Assembly (NCBI RefSeq): GCF_024139115.2 | Contig: NW_026942538.1 | Span: 124,001 to 188,000 of the forward strand | Source: Armigeres subalbatus | Taxonomy: Eukaryota > Arthropoda > Insecta > Diptera > Culicidae | Direction: 5' to 3' | Length of the DNA stretch: 64,000 bases | Shown here: in pieces, positions 21,724 through 33,089 of the stretch | Position numbering within the stretch: position 1 is the stretch's first letter | Layout: every line of letters begins with the position of its first letter | Made by a program: the position numbers and the translations under genes | The notes under the pieces: model-generated | Databases searched by the model: none | The model's input: only the letters and a program-made list of their open reading frames with translations | Told to the model about the DNA's origin: nothing

Positions 21724-23150
21724 CTTACGACTCAATGGATTTTCTCAACAGTGCATGCGTAAAAACAATTATTCTACTTAGGAGCTACTACTAACTGTCA
21801 GTAGTTCAAACCACGACTGATTCTACATCGAACCATGATTAGGGTAGTTCAAACCATAGAAGCATAAAAAATTCTTCAATGAAATTAAGAAAACCTATTC
21901 AATAGTCTGTAATTTGGTTATCATGCATGTCTCTGATGAAGCTGTAAGCCTATGATAAGCAACATGAAATCACAATTTACTATTTTCTTTATTATCGTTG
22001 ACAATTTCTAACAATGACCCTTGTACGAATCGTTCCGAATCGATTTTAACCGTATTGTGAACTCAACTCACAACTCGTGTCTAGCTCATTGCTTCCAGTA
22101 ATAGAAATCAAGAATTAAATTTCCCCCAATCTTAGTACGAGGAACAATAATGCTCTCAGGTGTAAAACTTGACATACTTCATGGCATGAACGCTAAACGC
22201 ATTCTCATGACAAATTAACTTCCTGCAGTTTAGCTCATTATGAAACTTACAAGGTTTGAATCACCCGTAATCACTTCTCATCTTTCACCCTTCGCCATCA
22301 CATGGTGTAAGTTGATGGATTAAAATAAGAAAATTACTAAACCACATGCTTGCACGATCTTACTCTACCGGCAAGCCAGTAAGCCTAGTTGGCGCCAAAG
22401 CTCGTTCCTGAGTTTGCTACCGGGGAAAAGTTTTAATTACATTTTAACTCATAACTTTTCGACGAGTAATTTTCCGGACTTTTTGAAGAGGGTTGCTTGC
22501 ATGAGTGATTGCATAGCTAAACAGGCACGAGAGCACCATCTAGGGTTTCAAATACGTGTGATCCAAACTGAAATTTGATAGGAGAAAGCGAGAACCATAG
22601 CAGAAGTAAAGGAACATATTTGCATATAACTAGTGGTGCATAGTTTCCAGTTTTACTGGATTTATATAGTTGAATACAGCAGGGAATTGTTTCGAATATA
22701 TTTATGCTGGACATGATGCAATGACGAATGACCGACGTCTTGTTCGTTATTATTCTAAAAAACAACATGCAAACACGAAATCTTTGGGAATGGCCATATC
22801 GGTTGCATGCTAAAAAAATAAACATAAAATTATCATTCAACACAAGCTTTACAGTTACCCTACTCACATGCAAGCCAATTTTTTGCAGGTGGAATTATTA
22901 GCTTGAATTAATGTCTTATTGATATTACCATTAGGATCTAAATTGGATTTACAATCTATAGTCGCTAACGAAATCCTGATATCCTACAGATTGTAACTGG
23001 AAAGAAATTATGACAATTGAACTAAAAACACCTAAAAGCAGCCGTTCCACGCTTTTTGCAGGGGTTGGTATTTGCAGTGTTAACAATATGACGAAAGAAG
23101 CTCCCAATCTGCGTGTTTGTGTCTCCAATGACAATATTTACATCGTGTGT
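21724..23150. other. No gene recognised
   Basis: AT-rich, short frames only. The 118-codon minus frame at 22517-22873 does not resemble a known family. It is probably non-coding. Confidence 0.45.
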
Positions 23151-23410
23151 AGGGGCCTTCGTAAGCCGTTCGGTAAGATGCGCAGCTACAAAACAAGACC
23201 ATGCTGAAGGTGGCTGGGTTCGATTCCCGGTCCGGTGTAGGAAATTTTCGGATAGGAAATTTTCTCGACTTCCCTGGGTATAAATATATCATCGTGTTAG
23301 CCTCATGATATACGAATGCAAAAATGGTAATTCGGATTAGAAACCTCGCAGTTAAGAACTGTGGAAGTGCTTGATGAATAGTAAGCTGCGAAAGTAGCAG
23401 TACTCAAGAG
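23151..23410 (+). mobile_element. Feilai-type tRNA-derived SINE
   Basis: It begins ggggccttcgtaagccgttc, has a B box gggttcgattcccggtccgg, then aaattttctcgacttccctg, a cctcatgatatacgaatgca stretch and ctgtggaagtgctt. The order matches what I recall of Feilai from Aedes aegypti. Related copies: 30390, 42486 and 45775. Its 3' end decays near 23410. Confidence 0.75.
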
Positions 23411-24512
23411 AAATATCCACGCAATGCTCAGACTATCGTTTCGCTTCTATCAGTGAATAGAAAAGCGCTTTGTGAAAAGAAAAACTGTTCTTCTTAGGCG
23501 TCGATTGCGGTCTCGGAATATCAGAGGCGGTGCAGAACTTTTATTCTTAGCGTCTTAGCGGAAAATCATCGAGTGCTCGTCGGACAGCAGCAGCAGTGAG
23601 TTTTTAGCACAAGGTTCGGATTAACGTTTTATTGCTGTGAGTGATTCGAAAGACGCATTGTGGATTGAATGAAAAGAAAGGGTCGATAGCAAACAATGGC
23701 GTCGGTTGCATTCCTGCGGTACTGAAGGAAGTTTCCGTCAGTATCAGAATCACAAACGCTCATCGCAGAGCAACGCTGCAGAAACGTTGGCGTCAGTAGC
23801 AGTCAAGTGATATTTTTTTTCAAAATTCAGATTTTATTTCTATTTGTAGTTGGAAAGGAACATTATTGAAAACAAATCGGTTTTCTCAGATACACTAGGG
23901 GAGTTTGAGCTGAGACGAACATACTTTAAAGTGCAAATCATAATCGCTTGACGACGCTGCAGAAGTTTTTTCTCCATGGATGGCAAATCATCTGACGTTG
24001 ATGTCAGAGTAGTCAAAAGAAATTTTCTTTCAAAATTTTTATTTTGCCTGTGATTGAAAGGCGCATTATTGTCGGTTCGTCTCAGAACCATCATTTCACA
24101 GGAGGTTGAGTGTAAGTGACGAATTTCCTGTCATCAGATTCCAGAAAAACTGTATACTGTATCTCATTAAGTAAGTACTGCATCAATATGGGCCTCCATA
24201 TACAGATGTGCTCGACTTGCGGCTAGCGGCAGATTAGTCAGATACAGAAAGATGAACTTCTTTAATACAACGGTAGTCAAATATGGTTTCGGATAACAAT
24301 TTGAAGCGTTCTCTTAGTTTATGTTTAATCATTTTACCTTTCGTTAGAACTTTGATTACTTGAATTTTAGGAAATCGAAGAGTGCCGCGTTTGAGATAGG
24401 TCGTAAAACTATTTTCTGCTGCTGCTCCCGTCAAATTTTCTTCAACAATTTCCTTTAGTTTTTTTTTGTTAAATTGTTAAAAAAATCATTGTTTCTCAGA
24501 ATGGACGAATTC
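23411..24512. repeat. Imperfect repeats of about 200 bp, 5'-UTR-like; no gene
   Basis: Three related blocks recur. gtgattcgaaagacgcattg (23641), ttggaaaggaacattattg (23851) and gtgattgaaaggcgcattat (24051) share a core. aacgctgcagaaacgtt (23775) resembles gacgctgcagaagtttt (23953). This is like the repeated 5' UTR of a retrotransposon, but no ORF follows. A half-hairpin tatacagatgtgctcgactt then gcggctagcggcag at 24198-24232 matches the hairpin at 46771. A 23-mer at 24348-24370 recurs at 26055. Confidence 0.45.
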
Positions 24513-25387
24513 GCAGAGGGTTACGGCAAGGTGATGGTCTTTCATGTCTGCTATTCAACATCGCTTTGGAAGGGGTAATACGAAGAGCAGGGATTAACAC
24601 GAGTGGTACAATTTTCAATAAGTCCGTCCAGCTATTTTCCTTGCCGACGACATAGATATTATGGCACGTAACTTTGAGAAGATTTTGGAAGCCTACATCA
24701 GACTGAAGAGGGAAGCTAAGCGGATCGGATTAGTCATCAACACGTCGAAGACAAAGTACATGATAGGAAGAGGTTCAAGAGACGACAATGTGAGCCACCC
24801 ACCGCGAGTTTGCATCGGTGGTGACGAAATCGAGGTGGTAGAAGAATTTGTGTACTTGGGCTCACTGGTGACTGCCGAAAATGACACCAGCAGAGAAATT
24901 CGAAGACGCATAGTGGCTGGAAATCGTACGTACTTTGGACTCCGCAAGACGCTCCGATCGAATAGAGTTCGCCGCCATACCAAACTGACAATCTACAAAA
25001 CGCTCATTAGACCGGTAGTCCTCTACGGACATGAGACCTGGACGATGCTCGTGGAGGACCAACGCGCACTTGGAGTTTTCGAAAGGAAAGTGCTGCGTAC
25101 CATCTATGGTGGGGTGCAGATGGCGGACGGTACGTGGAGGAGGCGAATGAACCACGAGTTGCATCAGCTGTTGGGAGAACCATCCATCGTTCACACCGCG
25201 AAAATCGGAAGACTGCGGTGGGTCGGGCACGTAGCCAGAATGTCGGACAGTAACCCGGTGAAAATGGTTCTCGACAACGATCCGACGGGCACAAGAAGGC
25301 GAGGTGCGCAGCGGGCAAGGTGGATCGATCAGGTGGAAGATGACTAGCGGACCCTCCGTAGACTGCGTGGTTGGCGACGTGTAGCCA
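24513..25387 (+). pseudogene. RTE-clade LINE fragment, RT palm to C-terminus
   Basis: Starting at ttcgcagagggttacggcaa and ending at gttggcgacgtgtagcc, this is almost base-for-base the 20757-21633 part of the full copy. It covers the GLRQGDGL motif, the FADD region, the thumb and the C-terminal RWVGHVARM and ARWIDQVEDD regions. The FADD box is damaged (tattttccttgccgacgac), and a TAG at 25345 ends the frame. Both ends are cut and no TSD was seen, so it may be a genomic duplication rather than a retrotransposition. Confidence 0.88.
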
Positions 25388-25715
25388 AAAAAAACTTAAA
25401 TAAACGTGGAAAACTTAAATATAATCTTGTTTATGTATTTCTCTCTTAAACGTTCAGTTTGATCAATTGGAATTTGCGAACACATAGATTGAAGGTGCAA
25501 CCAGTGATACGAGTGAAAATGGCTAGCTAATCTATGAGTGTTGGAGAGATTGTTTTTTCAAATTAATTTCGTTCTAGAACTTAACCAATTGATACTAGAA
25601 TTCATTTCTTTTTATTACGACTTAGTTTTATTAAGCTCTATTACTATTTTGTGTGATTGTGTAATTGCACACAAACAAAATTATTTACCAGTATTGCACA
25701 CTTCCATTATTACTA

Positions 25716-26077
25716 TTAACCTGAAGAACATCTTCGAGATGAGCGTTCGGAGAACATCTCTGAAAAATATTTTTTGAAAAAGGAGTGATTATATTTCATT
25801 GGATAATTACCCCAATCGCTACGATTAAACTCTTCAATATCGTAAATCTCCTCCAATTTGGTATTGAAGCGATCCATTTCCAATGACAATTGCTTCAATT
25901 CTTCATACGTTAAATCTCGCTGTATATTCTTAATCAGAACGTTCCACCATGTAAAATTTGGCCGACAAGAGCGAAGTCGGGAAGCAATTGCGCTAATTCT
26001 TGTCAATCACGGAGTAGCAGCTACGAATTGTACGGTCATCTCATGCTCATGCTCAACTTTGATTACTTGAATTTTAG
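25716..26077 (-). CDS. Hypothetical protein fragment, unrecognised
   Basis: The minus strand gives a 96-residue frame with a natural-looking composition: SCRPNFTWWNVLIKNIQRDL, then EELKQLSLEMDRFN and EEIYDIEEFNRSDWGN. Just upstream, KIQVIKVEHEHEMTVQFVAA is encoded in another frame. The KIQVIKV peptide is also encoded at 24370-24348 on the same strand. I do not recognise the protein. It could be a decayed gene of an unknown retroelement, or chance. Confidence 0.25.
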
Positions 26078-26129
26078 CTCACTTCGGTCACTGTATTTAA
26101 TTCATTTTTTTGTGTTTAATCCATTGATA

Positions 26130-26700
26130 AGACGCTTGTCCGAAAGCCATTTAGCCAAGGACACAAAGCCAAAGGCCTAATATATCATTTGACCGAACAA
26201 ACCATGTGGCGGCACCCATATGACTGAGAGTAATTTGGCCGAAAAAGCTAACCGGCCAAAATGGTCATTTGGCAAAAAAAAGTCGTTTGGCTCAAATGAT
26301 CGTTTAACAGGTAGGGTAATTTTACCGAAAATTACGTTTAGCCAAAAAAGATTTCAAATAATTTATCCATAAGCGTAATTTTTGTAACTGTTTGGTCAAA
26401 TAGATCAATGACGTCTGACCAAAAATGTAGTTTGGCCGAAAATGTCGTCGTGGCCAAGCTGGCCATTTGACAAAAAATGTAGTTTGGTCAAAATGATCGT
26501 TTGGCACAAATGGTCATTAGGCCGAACGGGTTTTACAACTGGAAAAGTCGTTTGACCGAACAAGTCATATGACCGAAAAAGTAGTTTTGTCGAAACCTTG
26601 AATTTCGTTTGTTCGAAAATGTTCTTTGACAGAAAAAGCCATTTGGCTGAACGGATCAATGCCGTTTGGCTGAACAGGTCATATGGGCGAAATGTCGAAC
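26130..26700. repeat. Degenerate TTTGGCCGAA array
   Basis: Dozens of variants of the phrases gtcatttggccgaa, gtcgtttgaccgaa and aatggtcatttg follow each other at irregular spacing of about 18-24 bp. It is a decayed tandem array with no spacer regularity and no coding sense. Confidence 0.8.
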
Positions 26701-27420
26701 AATAGATAATGTGAAAAGTGTTAAATTATCAATGACAGTTAGTGAGAAATGAGAAGTAAAAAGTGCGAAGTATAACTTCTCACTGCTTCCTCCTCTTTTA
26801 TCACTTTTTTCACAGCTCTCTATTTAGGTGGTGAGAAGTAAGGAATGAGATGTATTGCTTTCCATTTTTCACTCCTCATTTTTCACGTCTCATATCACAC
26901 TGCACAGATAAAAATATGTTGTGATTTTAAATGTATTTTCATGCACATATTTGGAGCATGCAAATGAACGCAATATTCAATCAATCTTACTGTTCTTTTA
27001 AGTCGAAATAAATTTAAACTGTGCTTGCTTGTAAAATTCAGTCAAATTTAATTGAATATCAAATGTTAATTCGTGTGTTAGGATTCGCTGCAATTTTACA
27101 CGTCGTTGAATTTTCAAAACTATTTGCTGTGTGTGTAAAGTGCGAAATGAAATGTGAGAAATTGGTAAAAAGTGAGAAGTGAGACGTCTCACATTTCACT
27201 TCTGGCTCCTGTGTAAAGCGGGAAGTGTGAAACGAGAAGTGAAAAATGAAGTGAGGCAATTATCTTCTCACTCTTAATTTCTCATTTCTCAGTGTATAAA
27301 ATGAGATGTAATAAATAAGAAGAGAAATGAGGTTAATTTCTTACTTCTCAGTGCAAAACTAAGAAGTACGAAGAGGAAATAGATTGTTTGAAGAAATGAG
27401 ACATAGAGGGTCAGTGACCG
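26701..27420. repeat. Degenerate GAGAAGTGAGAAATG array, both orientations
   Basis: Variants of gtgagaaatgagaagt and its complement acttctcatttctcac run from about 26735 to 27415, with a less repetitive part at 26905-27120. The mixture of both orientations would allow much self-pairing. The minus frames here are repeat by-products. Confidence 0.75.
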
Positions 27421-27475
27421 GAAATGTCGTTTAGTCGAATTAAGCATATAAAGACATTCGCCGGAATGTTTTTTT

Positions 27476-27591
27476 AGTCGAGTCAAGTACGAGACACTGA
27501 AGACGACCTTACTGTTGAGGTCGAAATCTGTCAAGATACAACTAAGTTGTGGAATTAAATGGGATTGTACAAACTCGTCTTATGACAAGTG
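27476..27591 (+). mobile_element. MITE of the cacttgtcataagacgag family, left arm missing
   Basis: gtcgagtcaagtacgagaca to ctcgtcttatgacaagt matches the right two-thirds of the copy at 13694. Its left arm is absent, as in the copy at 8313. Confidence 0.8.
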
Positions 27592-27615
27592 ATTCAAAGT
27601 TATTAAAAAAACATA

Positions 27616-29164
27616 GGGTATCTGTTCCCATATCCATCTTAGCCCCCATATCCATCTCATTCGGTACTCATCAAATTTCAATTAAACATACTAGTCTACA
27701 TAAGCACTTATCGCATCAAAAAACTAGCGAGGCGCATTCTCACGGGTTTAAATTATGTCTTTTCCAACAAACATATGCGAGAATCACATTTAAATGCGTA
27801 ATTTTCAATAAACAGTCAAGCATCTTCTATTTAGGATGAAAATCTTACCTTCATTAAAAGTTATTCATCCCGCTAGCACATTTGTACTAGTTAAAATCAC
27901 TTTGAGGCGCTGGACTTTTTCACCTTTTTACAAAATGATCACAACATTGTTTACAACAAACGATCGCGCACCAGATAGTTTATAGTTTAAAATCACTATT
28001 TCACTTATTTGAAACTTAAAAATTGCCCCAGAATGCTGAAAAACTATGAGATGAAATTTTTTATCAATCAAATCTACTTTGTACGTATGTACATCTCATT
28101 TTGCTATCATTCTAGCAGCACAGAGGTGCCAGTTTTCAAGACAATGGTACCGTTTTGAGAAAATATTTTTACCTTGATACGCTGTGTATACCGATGATGT
28201 CATGTAAAATTTAGGTTTGGATATTTTCTTCAAATACTAGAAGTACATAATCATCATCCATTTAACCAAATTTTACCCAAAATATATGCGTTAAATTTTA
28301 AAGTAAATTGAGAGCATAGTTTATTTTTCAACTTCGGCATCACGGCTAACATGCTTGTGCGGTACCGCGATGCGCATGCGCAGACCGGCAATGTGCGCAT
28401 GCTTGTTGGAGATAGGCAAAAGTGTGAATTACTTTACGCATTTCCTTGTTGTCGGTCTTTCCTTTGGAATAAGAAAAACAAATCAATTAATAATGTCATG
28501 TACTATGCAAGTAAATCGTTCAAGTGTGAGTTATCCGATAGGTCTATATGAGTCTATGCAAGAGCTACAGTAGTGTGGAGTAAATTTTGGGCGATTAAAA
28601 ATACACACTTAAATTATTTGGTAGATCTCGGCAAAATTTTTGCCGAGATTCCAACAGCCAAGATCTCGGTAATATTTTTTACTGAAATTCGGTAATTCCT
28701 TTACCGAAATTTCAGCAATATTTTACCGAAATTCGGCAAAGTTGATTTTTTGCCGAGATCTCGGTAACGATTACCGATGACTCGGTAAAGTTTACCGAAA
28801 TCTCGGTAAAAATTTTACCGAAATTCGTCGAAATTATTACCAATATCTCGGCTGTTGGTTTCTCGGCAATCGGTAAACTTAGAATTTTAAGTGTGTAAGA
28901 CGGATATCGGTTCACTTGTCGCGATTCTCTTGAGATGGAAATTTTACCGTGAGATGGATATATGTTCAATTCGCTGGTATTTAGGAACGATTATTAGTTT
29001 AATTAGAAAAGGGAATTGCATAATTTTCTAATTGCAGATAAATAATCGATTGTAAGCAAGCATGGTTTTGATATTTATTTGAACAACGAATTTGAGTTTA
29101 TTTCGTTGTTGTCGATTATAACATGTTTGCTTGCTTATTGAGATGGATATAGGGACATATACCC
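27616..29164. mobile_element. TIR element A, GGGTATCTGTTCCCATAT family
   Basis: Left end gggtatctgttcccatatcc pairs with the right end ggatatagggacatataccc at 29141-29164. TA lies at both flanks (27614-27615 and 29165-29166). Near the ends the motif atatccatct recurs: twice at the left (27630, 27650) and, inverted as agatggatat, twice at the right (28951, 29140). No transposase is seen; the interior is non-coding apart from the nested element at 28604. Element B at 29909 shares the outer TIR. Confidence 0.7.
28604..28895. mobile_element. MITE built of ACCGAAATCTCGGTAA palindromic units
   Basis: The ends cacacttaaattatttgg and its inverted partner ttagaattttaagtgtg are flanked by TA on both sides. 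The interior is almost entirely variants of gccgagat, ctcggtaa and ttaccgaaat in both directions, about 15 half-sites, so it can fold on itself many ways. Related motifs occur at 47385-47480. It is nested in element A. Confidence 0.75.
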
Positions 29165-29166
29165 TA

Positions 29167-29406
29167 GATTTTGCTAAGGAACCCCCTTGGGAAAAAAAAA
29201 TTTCAAAATCGAAAAAAAAAACCATAAACAGCAATACATTCAAATGACCGCAAATATTTGTAAATTGATGGAAATAGTAAAATCTATCACTCTAAGGTAC
29301 TAACTTGACCTCTCTTATGTGTTTTTCTCATGTTATAATACGCGAGAAAGGCACCACCAACGCTAGGTGAATTAATCTGGGTTTTTTGTATGACGTTGAA
29401 GTACAG
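29167..29406. other. No gene recognised
   Basis: AT-rich spacer between element A and the piggyBac-type MITE. Nothing recognisable. Confidence 0.5.
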
Positions 29407-29410
29407 TTAA

Positions 29411-29593
29411 GGACAATCCTCACGGAATTCAAGTTTGAAAGTACTCGCGGTTTCTAGGGCTCAATACGGGAGCAACGCACAACTGTCATTTTTATTATTA
29501 CACGCATGCTGCGACGCAGCAAAGCTTCCGTATTGAGTGGTGTGCCCTTGAAAACGCGAGTACTTTTAAATTTGGATTCTATGATGCTTGTCC
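29411..29593. mobile_element. piggyBac-type MITE with TTAA target duplication
   Basis: TTAA occurs at 29407-29410 and 29594-29597. The arms ggacaatcctcacggaattc and the inverted ggacaagcatcatagaatcc extend inwards for about 60 bp (agtactcgcgg, tcaatacgg). TTAA duplication points to piggyBac-type mobilisation; the element is non-coding. Confidence 0.75.
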
Positions 29594-29597
29594 TTAA

Positions 29598-29906
29598 AGA
29601 GCTGAAATCAATTATTTATATCAGTGACATATTAAGATTATTGTCAGTCACGTAACGAAAAGAGTTATATCAACGAGTTGCTACAGAATGGTGTTTTCAG
29701 TCTACAACTCGATGTTTATTCGAAAAATGCATACGAAGTTGGATAAATTCTATTGCGAATTGCGCAATGAGACTCAAGGACACTCATCTTCCAAATATCA
29801 TTTACAAAATTTGTACGCTTCACCGTAACTTGGGAGAAAAAGGAAGGAAGAGCCTCTAACGTATCTATTTAACTATTAACATTTACAGTTTTCGAAATAA
29901 AAGAAT
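29598..29906. other. No gene recognised
   Basis: Short spacer before element B, with short frames only. Confidence 0.45.
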
Positions 29907-30389
29907 TAGGGTATCTGTTCCCATATTAATAACAGCTCGTATATTAATCTCAACCGTCGATAAACCAAATAAAAAATCAATTTGATTACAATTTCTCACA
30001 TCGTATGTACACAATAATGAATAGACCACCTTCTTCAATGTTTGGAATATTATTTAAAATTCCGTTTGAGTAATGTTTTAGTTCACAAGACTCAAATTAT
30101 TAAAAACAAAATTATAAAACACATTTATTTTCATTTTCCTACCTCTGCAGCCGAATTCCGGTCAAAAAATCTCTTGTAAGAAAAGAAATTCTTGAAGAGA
30201 TTTTCAAAATTTTCTTATTTTGGAATTCCGACGCAAGTGTGGAAGAAATTTTTTGACAGATGAAAAAGAAAACGAGAATTTAAATTTCTTCCAAATTTTT
30301 GTGGGAGAAATTAGATAAGAGATTTTTTTGGGATGAAATTTGACTATATAATTGAGTCTTCACTTCCCATCATGAGTGTAAAATAAAGT

Positions 30390-30575
30390 GGAGAATGTTC
30401 TCGGTTCCCTGGGAATTCATCCAATGTACTTAATTGCCATTCAAGTTACATAGTCATGCAATGGCAAGCATAGAAAAGCTTTCAATAAATAACTGTGGAA
30501 ATGCTAATAGAATGCTAAGTTAAAAATCAGGCCAAGTTCCAGATGGAATGTATAGCCATTGAGAAAGAATAAGAA
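30390..30575 (+). mobile_element. Feilai SINE fragment, 3' half
   Basis: gagaatgttctcggttccct, ctgtggaaatgctaatagaa and aaatcaggccaagttccaga match the 3' half of the complete copy at 45775-46052. The tRNA-like head is missing. Confidence 0.75.
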
Positions 30576-30654
30576 TCGTGTTTGATTGATTATTTGATTA
30601 CATTTTTTCAAGGCAAACATTCCAAAACACCCGAATTAAGCTAAACACCCGAAA

Positions 30655-30706
30655 AAGCTAAGCTAAAGCTAAGCTAAAGCTAAGCTAAGATAAAGCTAAA
30701 GCTAAA
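30655..30706 (+). repeat. AAGCTA microsatellite
   Basis: About eight units of aagcta and aagctaa lie in a row, with one interruption (aagataaagct). Confidence 0.9.
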
Positions 30707-31916
30707 CCAAATGCTAATGGTTCGGTGTTTTCGAGGTAATAAAGTTAGAGCATTCGTTTTTTAGACAGTTAGAAATCACAACAATGTTGCTGTTACTGCA
30801 TATTTTCATCACTAGATTGAATATTTATCTTTTTTTCCTTCATTATTCCGATAACAATAAGCAAAAGCAAGTTTTATTTTCGATATGAGGATGTTTTGAA
30901 CAACCGGTATGCAAATAGTTGTTAAAAGACATCTAGGGGAAAATATGTGAACTAATATTTTTCTTCGCAAGAAATTTTAGTTTTTTTCTTTCTCTTCAGT
31001 CTATCGGAATACGGTATGAAGAGAAGAAATTTTTGGAAAGAGAAAGAGAATTTATAAATCTCTTTTTATAAAGAAATTTTTCAATTTTTTCTTAAACCTT
31101 CGGAATTCGGCTGCTGAACTGTTGATTTGATGCACTGCTCGATTGCTACTAGCAGATTCATCTCATTTCACGCCGTTGTTTTCCACTCAATTTCAAGCTA
31201 AAACAAATGAATCCTTTCAAAATACACTTCACAACACATAGAGCACATCACAATTTCACTATAAATATAATCATATTTGAAAAACTAACACGATTTCCTA
31301 TAGTTTGATATAGGTTTATTTCGAACAACGTCTAAATTATTCTTGTCCGTATTCCAAACTATTTACATGGCTGCAGCATCGGCAAGGGCTGCCGACCTAG
31401 ATTTTTATTTCAAAAATGCTTGAATGAACTTTCATTGTGAAATTCAACTCTTATGTTTGTAAAACAAGGTATATCGAAGAGATAAGCTATGACAAACATA
31501 AAATTAAACTGATAAGTTGGAAAACTACAACGAAAACTGGAATTTTGTAATTATATTTCAACTCAAATACAAAACATTGAAGAATTCGGCATCACTGCAA
31601 TCATATCGTTACGTATACACACAAGTAATAGTGTGCGTATTTTATGTTGGAAACAGTATTATTGATATAGGTACAGGCATAGGATTAACTGTTTTTGAAT
31701 GTTATTGAAATAGGTCCATGGCAGTGATTATGTTTTTAGCAAAATACTTCTATAATGTGATGAAAATTTCATTTTTGAAGTTACCAAATTGTTATCAATT
31801 AAAAATGACGTGAGCCGAGCATAATTATTCTCATGTTTCTTGATTATTGGATGAGACATAAATGCATTTCATATGCGCATTGGCTTATTGTTATTAATAT
31901 AGGAACAGATACCCTA

Positions 31917-33089
31917 TTTTTAGAACGTAAGTGCATGCCGGTTCACCTCATACAACGTATGTACTTTTTTTATGAGCTGCAAAGTTTTTCCATATTTTTT
32001 CGCTTCATGTAGAGTGTATAACAGTAGAAAAAATATGTAGTTTTCTGAGAATTCTCACATGTTTTATAATCAACGCATAAAACATAAAAATATAATGGTG
32101 TATTTAACTCAAATTTAAAGAAAATGTCTCTTGTCTCAAGTCCCCTACACTTTCTAGTGGAAGTTCGCTGGAAATCGTTGAAGTCAGTGTTAAAAACTTG
32201 TTTTTGTTTTATAGACCCACGATATGCATTGGTAGCATTACCAACTCAAGGCATATAGTCAAATCCCCTTCCCACAACACCATCCTTCAATTTTTGTTCA
32301 TAAATCAACTGTGTTGGTACTAGTACATGCATGGTACACTTCAGAAATATGCTGACCTAAGAAAAATCTCTTCTTGAAAAGTGACCATTTGTTATCCCAC
32401 GTAACGAGACGACCGCTCTCAATTATTAAAGGAACTGACATATGTTCATTTTGTACCTCTAGACACCACTTCAGAAGCTACATCTGGCGTTAAAATGGCA
32501 CAATGTATCGCATGTCGAAGTGAGCAACATGCCCGTACCCATGTCCTGTTTGAATACCTTTCCAAGTATCATTGACAATTTTCCCGGCTACGATGGCAGC
32601 CGAAGCGTGCTAACCACTCCCGAGAGGTTTGCCTTCTCTCGTTAGATATGTTACAGAAAAGCCTCATCTCATTTGTCCGCTTGTTGCAAACTCACTTCAC
32701 CACCGATAACAGTCATCATAATTTGGACAATTAAAATGTTCTACATCTCTTCCGAATTGGAGTACACACGCCCGATTGGTCTGAACACCGGCCCACCCAC
32801 ATGTTCGTCTTTTAGTGGTTTCACATTGAGTCATTGGAATCGCAGGCAGCCAGAGCATTGCTGCCATATTGGTTCATCCCAAATAATCATTGTCCTAGGA
32901 CTGAATGTCACTATGAGAAACTCCTATTCGATTATATGACAAAAATATGAGAACGGAGATCCACCAGGTGCAAAGTTTACTATAGTTTTGATTTTTTTTT
33001 GGATATGGTAATAACGTATAATAATTTGTTAAGATACCAGTACACTCGGACGATCTGTGATTTTTGATGATTTTTCAATAAAGGAATAA
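31917..33089. other. No gene recognised; one less AT-rich stretch
   Basis: The part 32440-32940 is somewhat richer in GC and has an 88-codon plus frame at 32673-32939 without any recognised motif. It might be an exon or UTR of an unknown gene, but there is no positive evidence. The rest is AT-rich spacer. Confidence 0.35.

Larger units (their letters stand above)
30147..31113. mobile_element. Nested element with GCAGCCGAATTCCG TIRs
   Basis: gcagccgaattccg near 30147-30160 is repeated inverted near 31101-31113. Next to each end lie long stretches of the aagaaatttcttgaagag type in opposite directions, giving extended sub-terminal pairing. Inside are a Feilai fragment (30390) and a microsatellite (30655). 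It is non-coding. Confidence 0.6.
29909..31914. mobile_element. TIR element B, GGGTATCTGTTCCCATAT family
   Basis: gggtatctgttcccatatta (ataac) at the left is matched inverted by gttattaatataggaacaga (taccc) at the right, with TA at both flanks (29907-29908 and 31915-31916). The motif ttattgatatagg or a close variant recurs near the right end (31657, 31705, 31890). A second element (30147-31113) is nested inside. There is no transposase frame. Confidence 0.75.

Noticed and set aside
26130..26700. CRISPR-like array
   Set aside because: Units are degenerate and irregularly spaced with no unique spacers, and the window is clearly eukaryotic.
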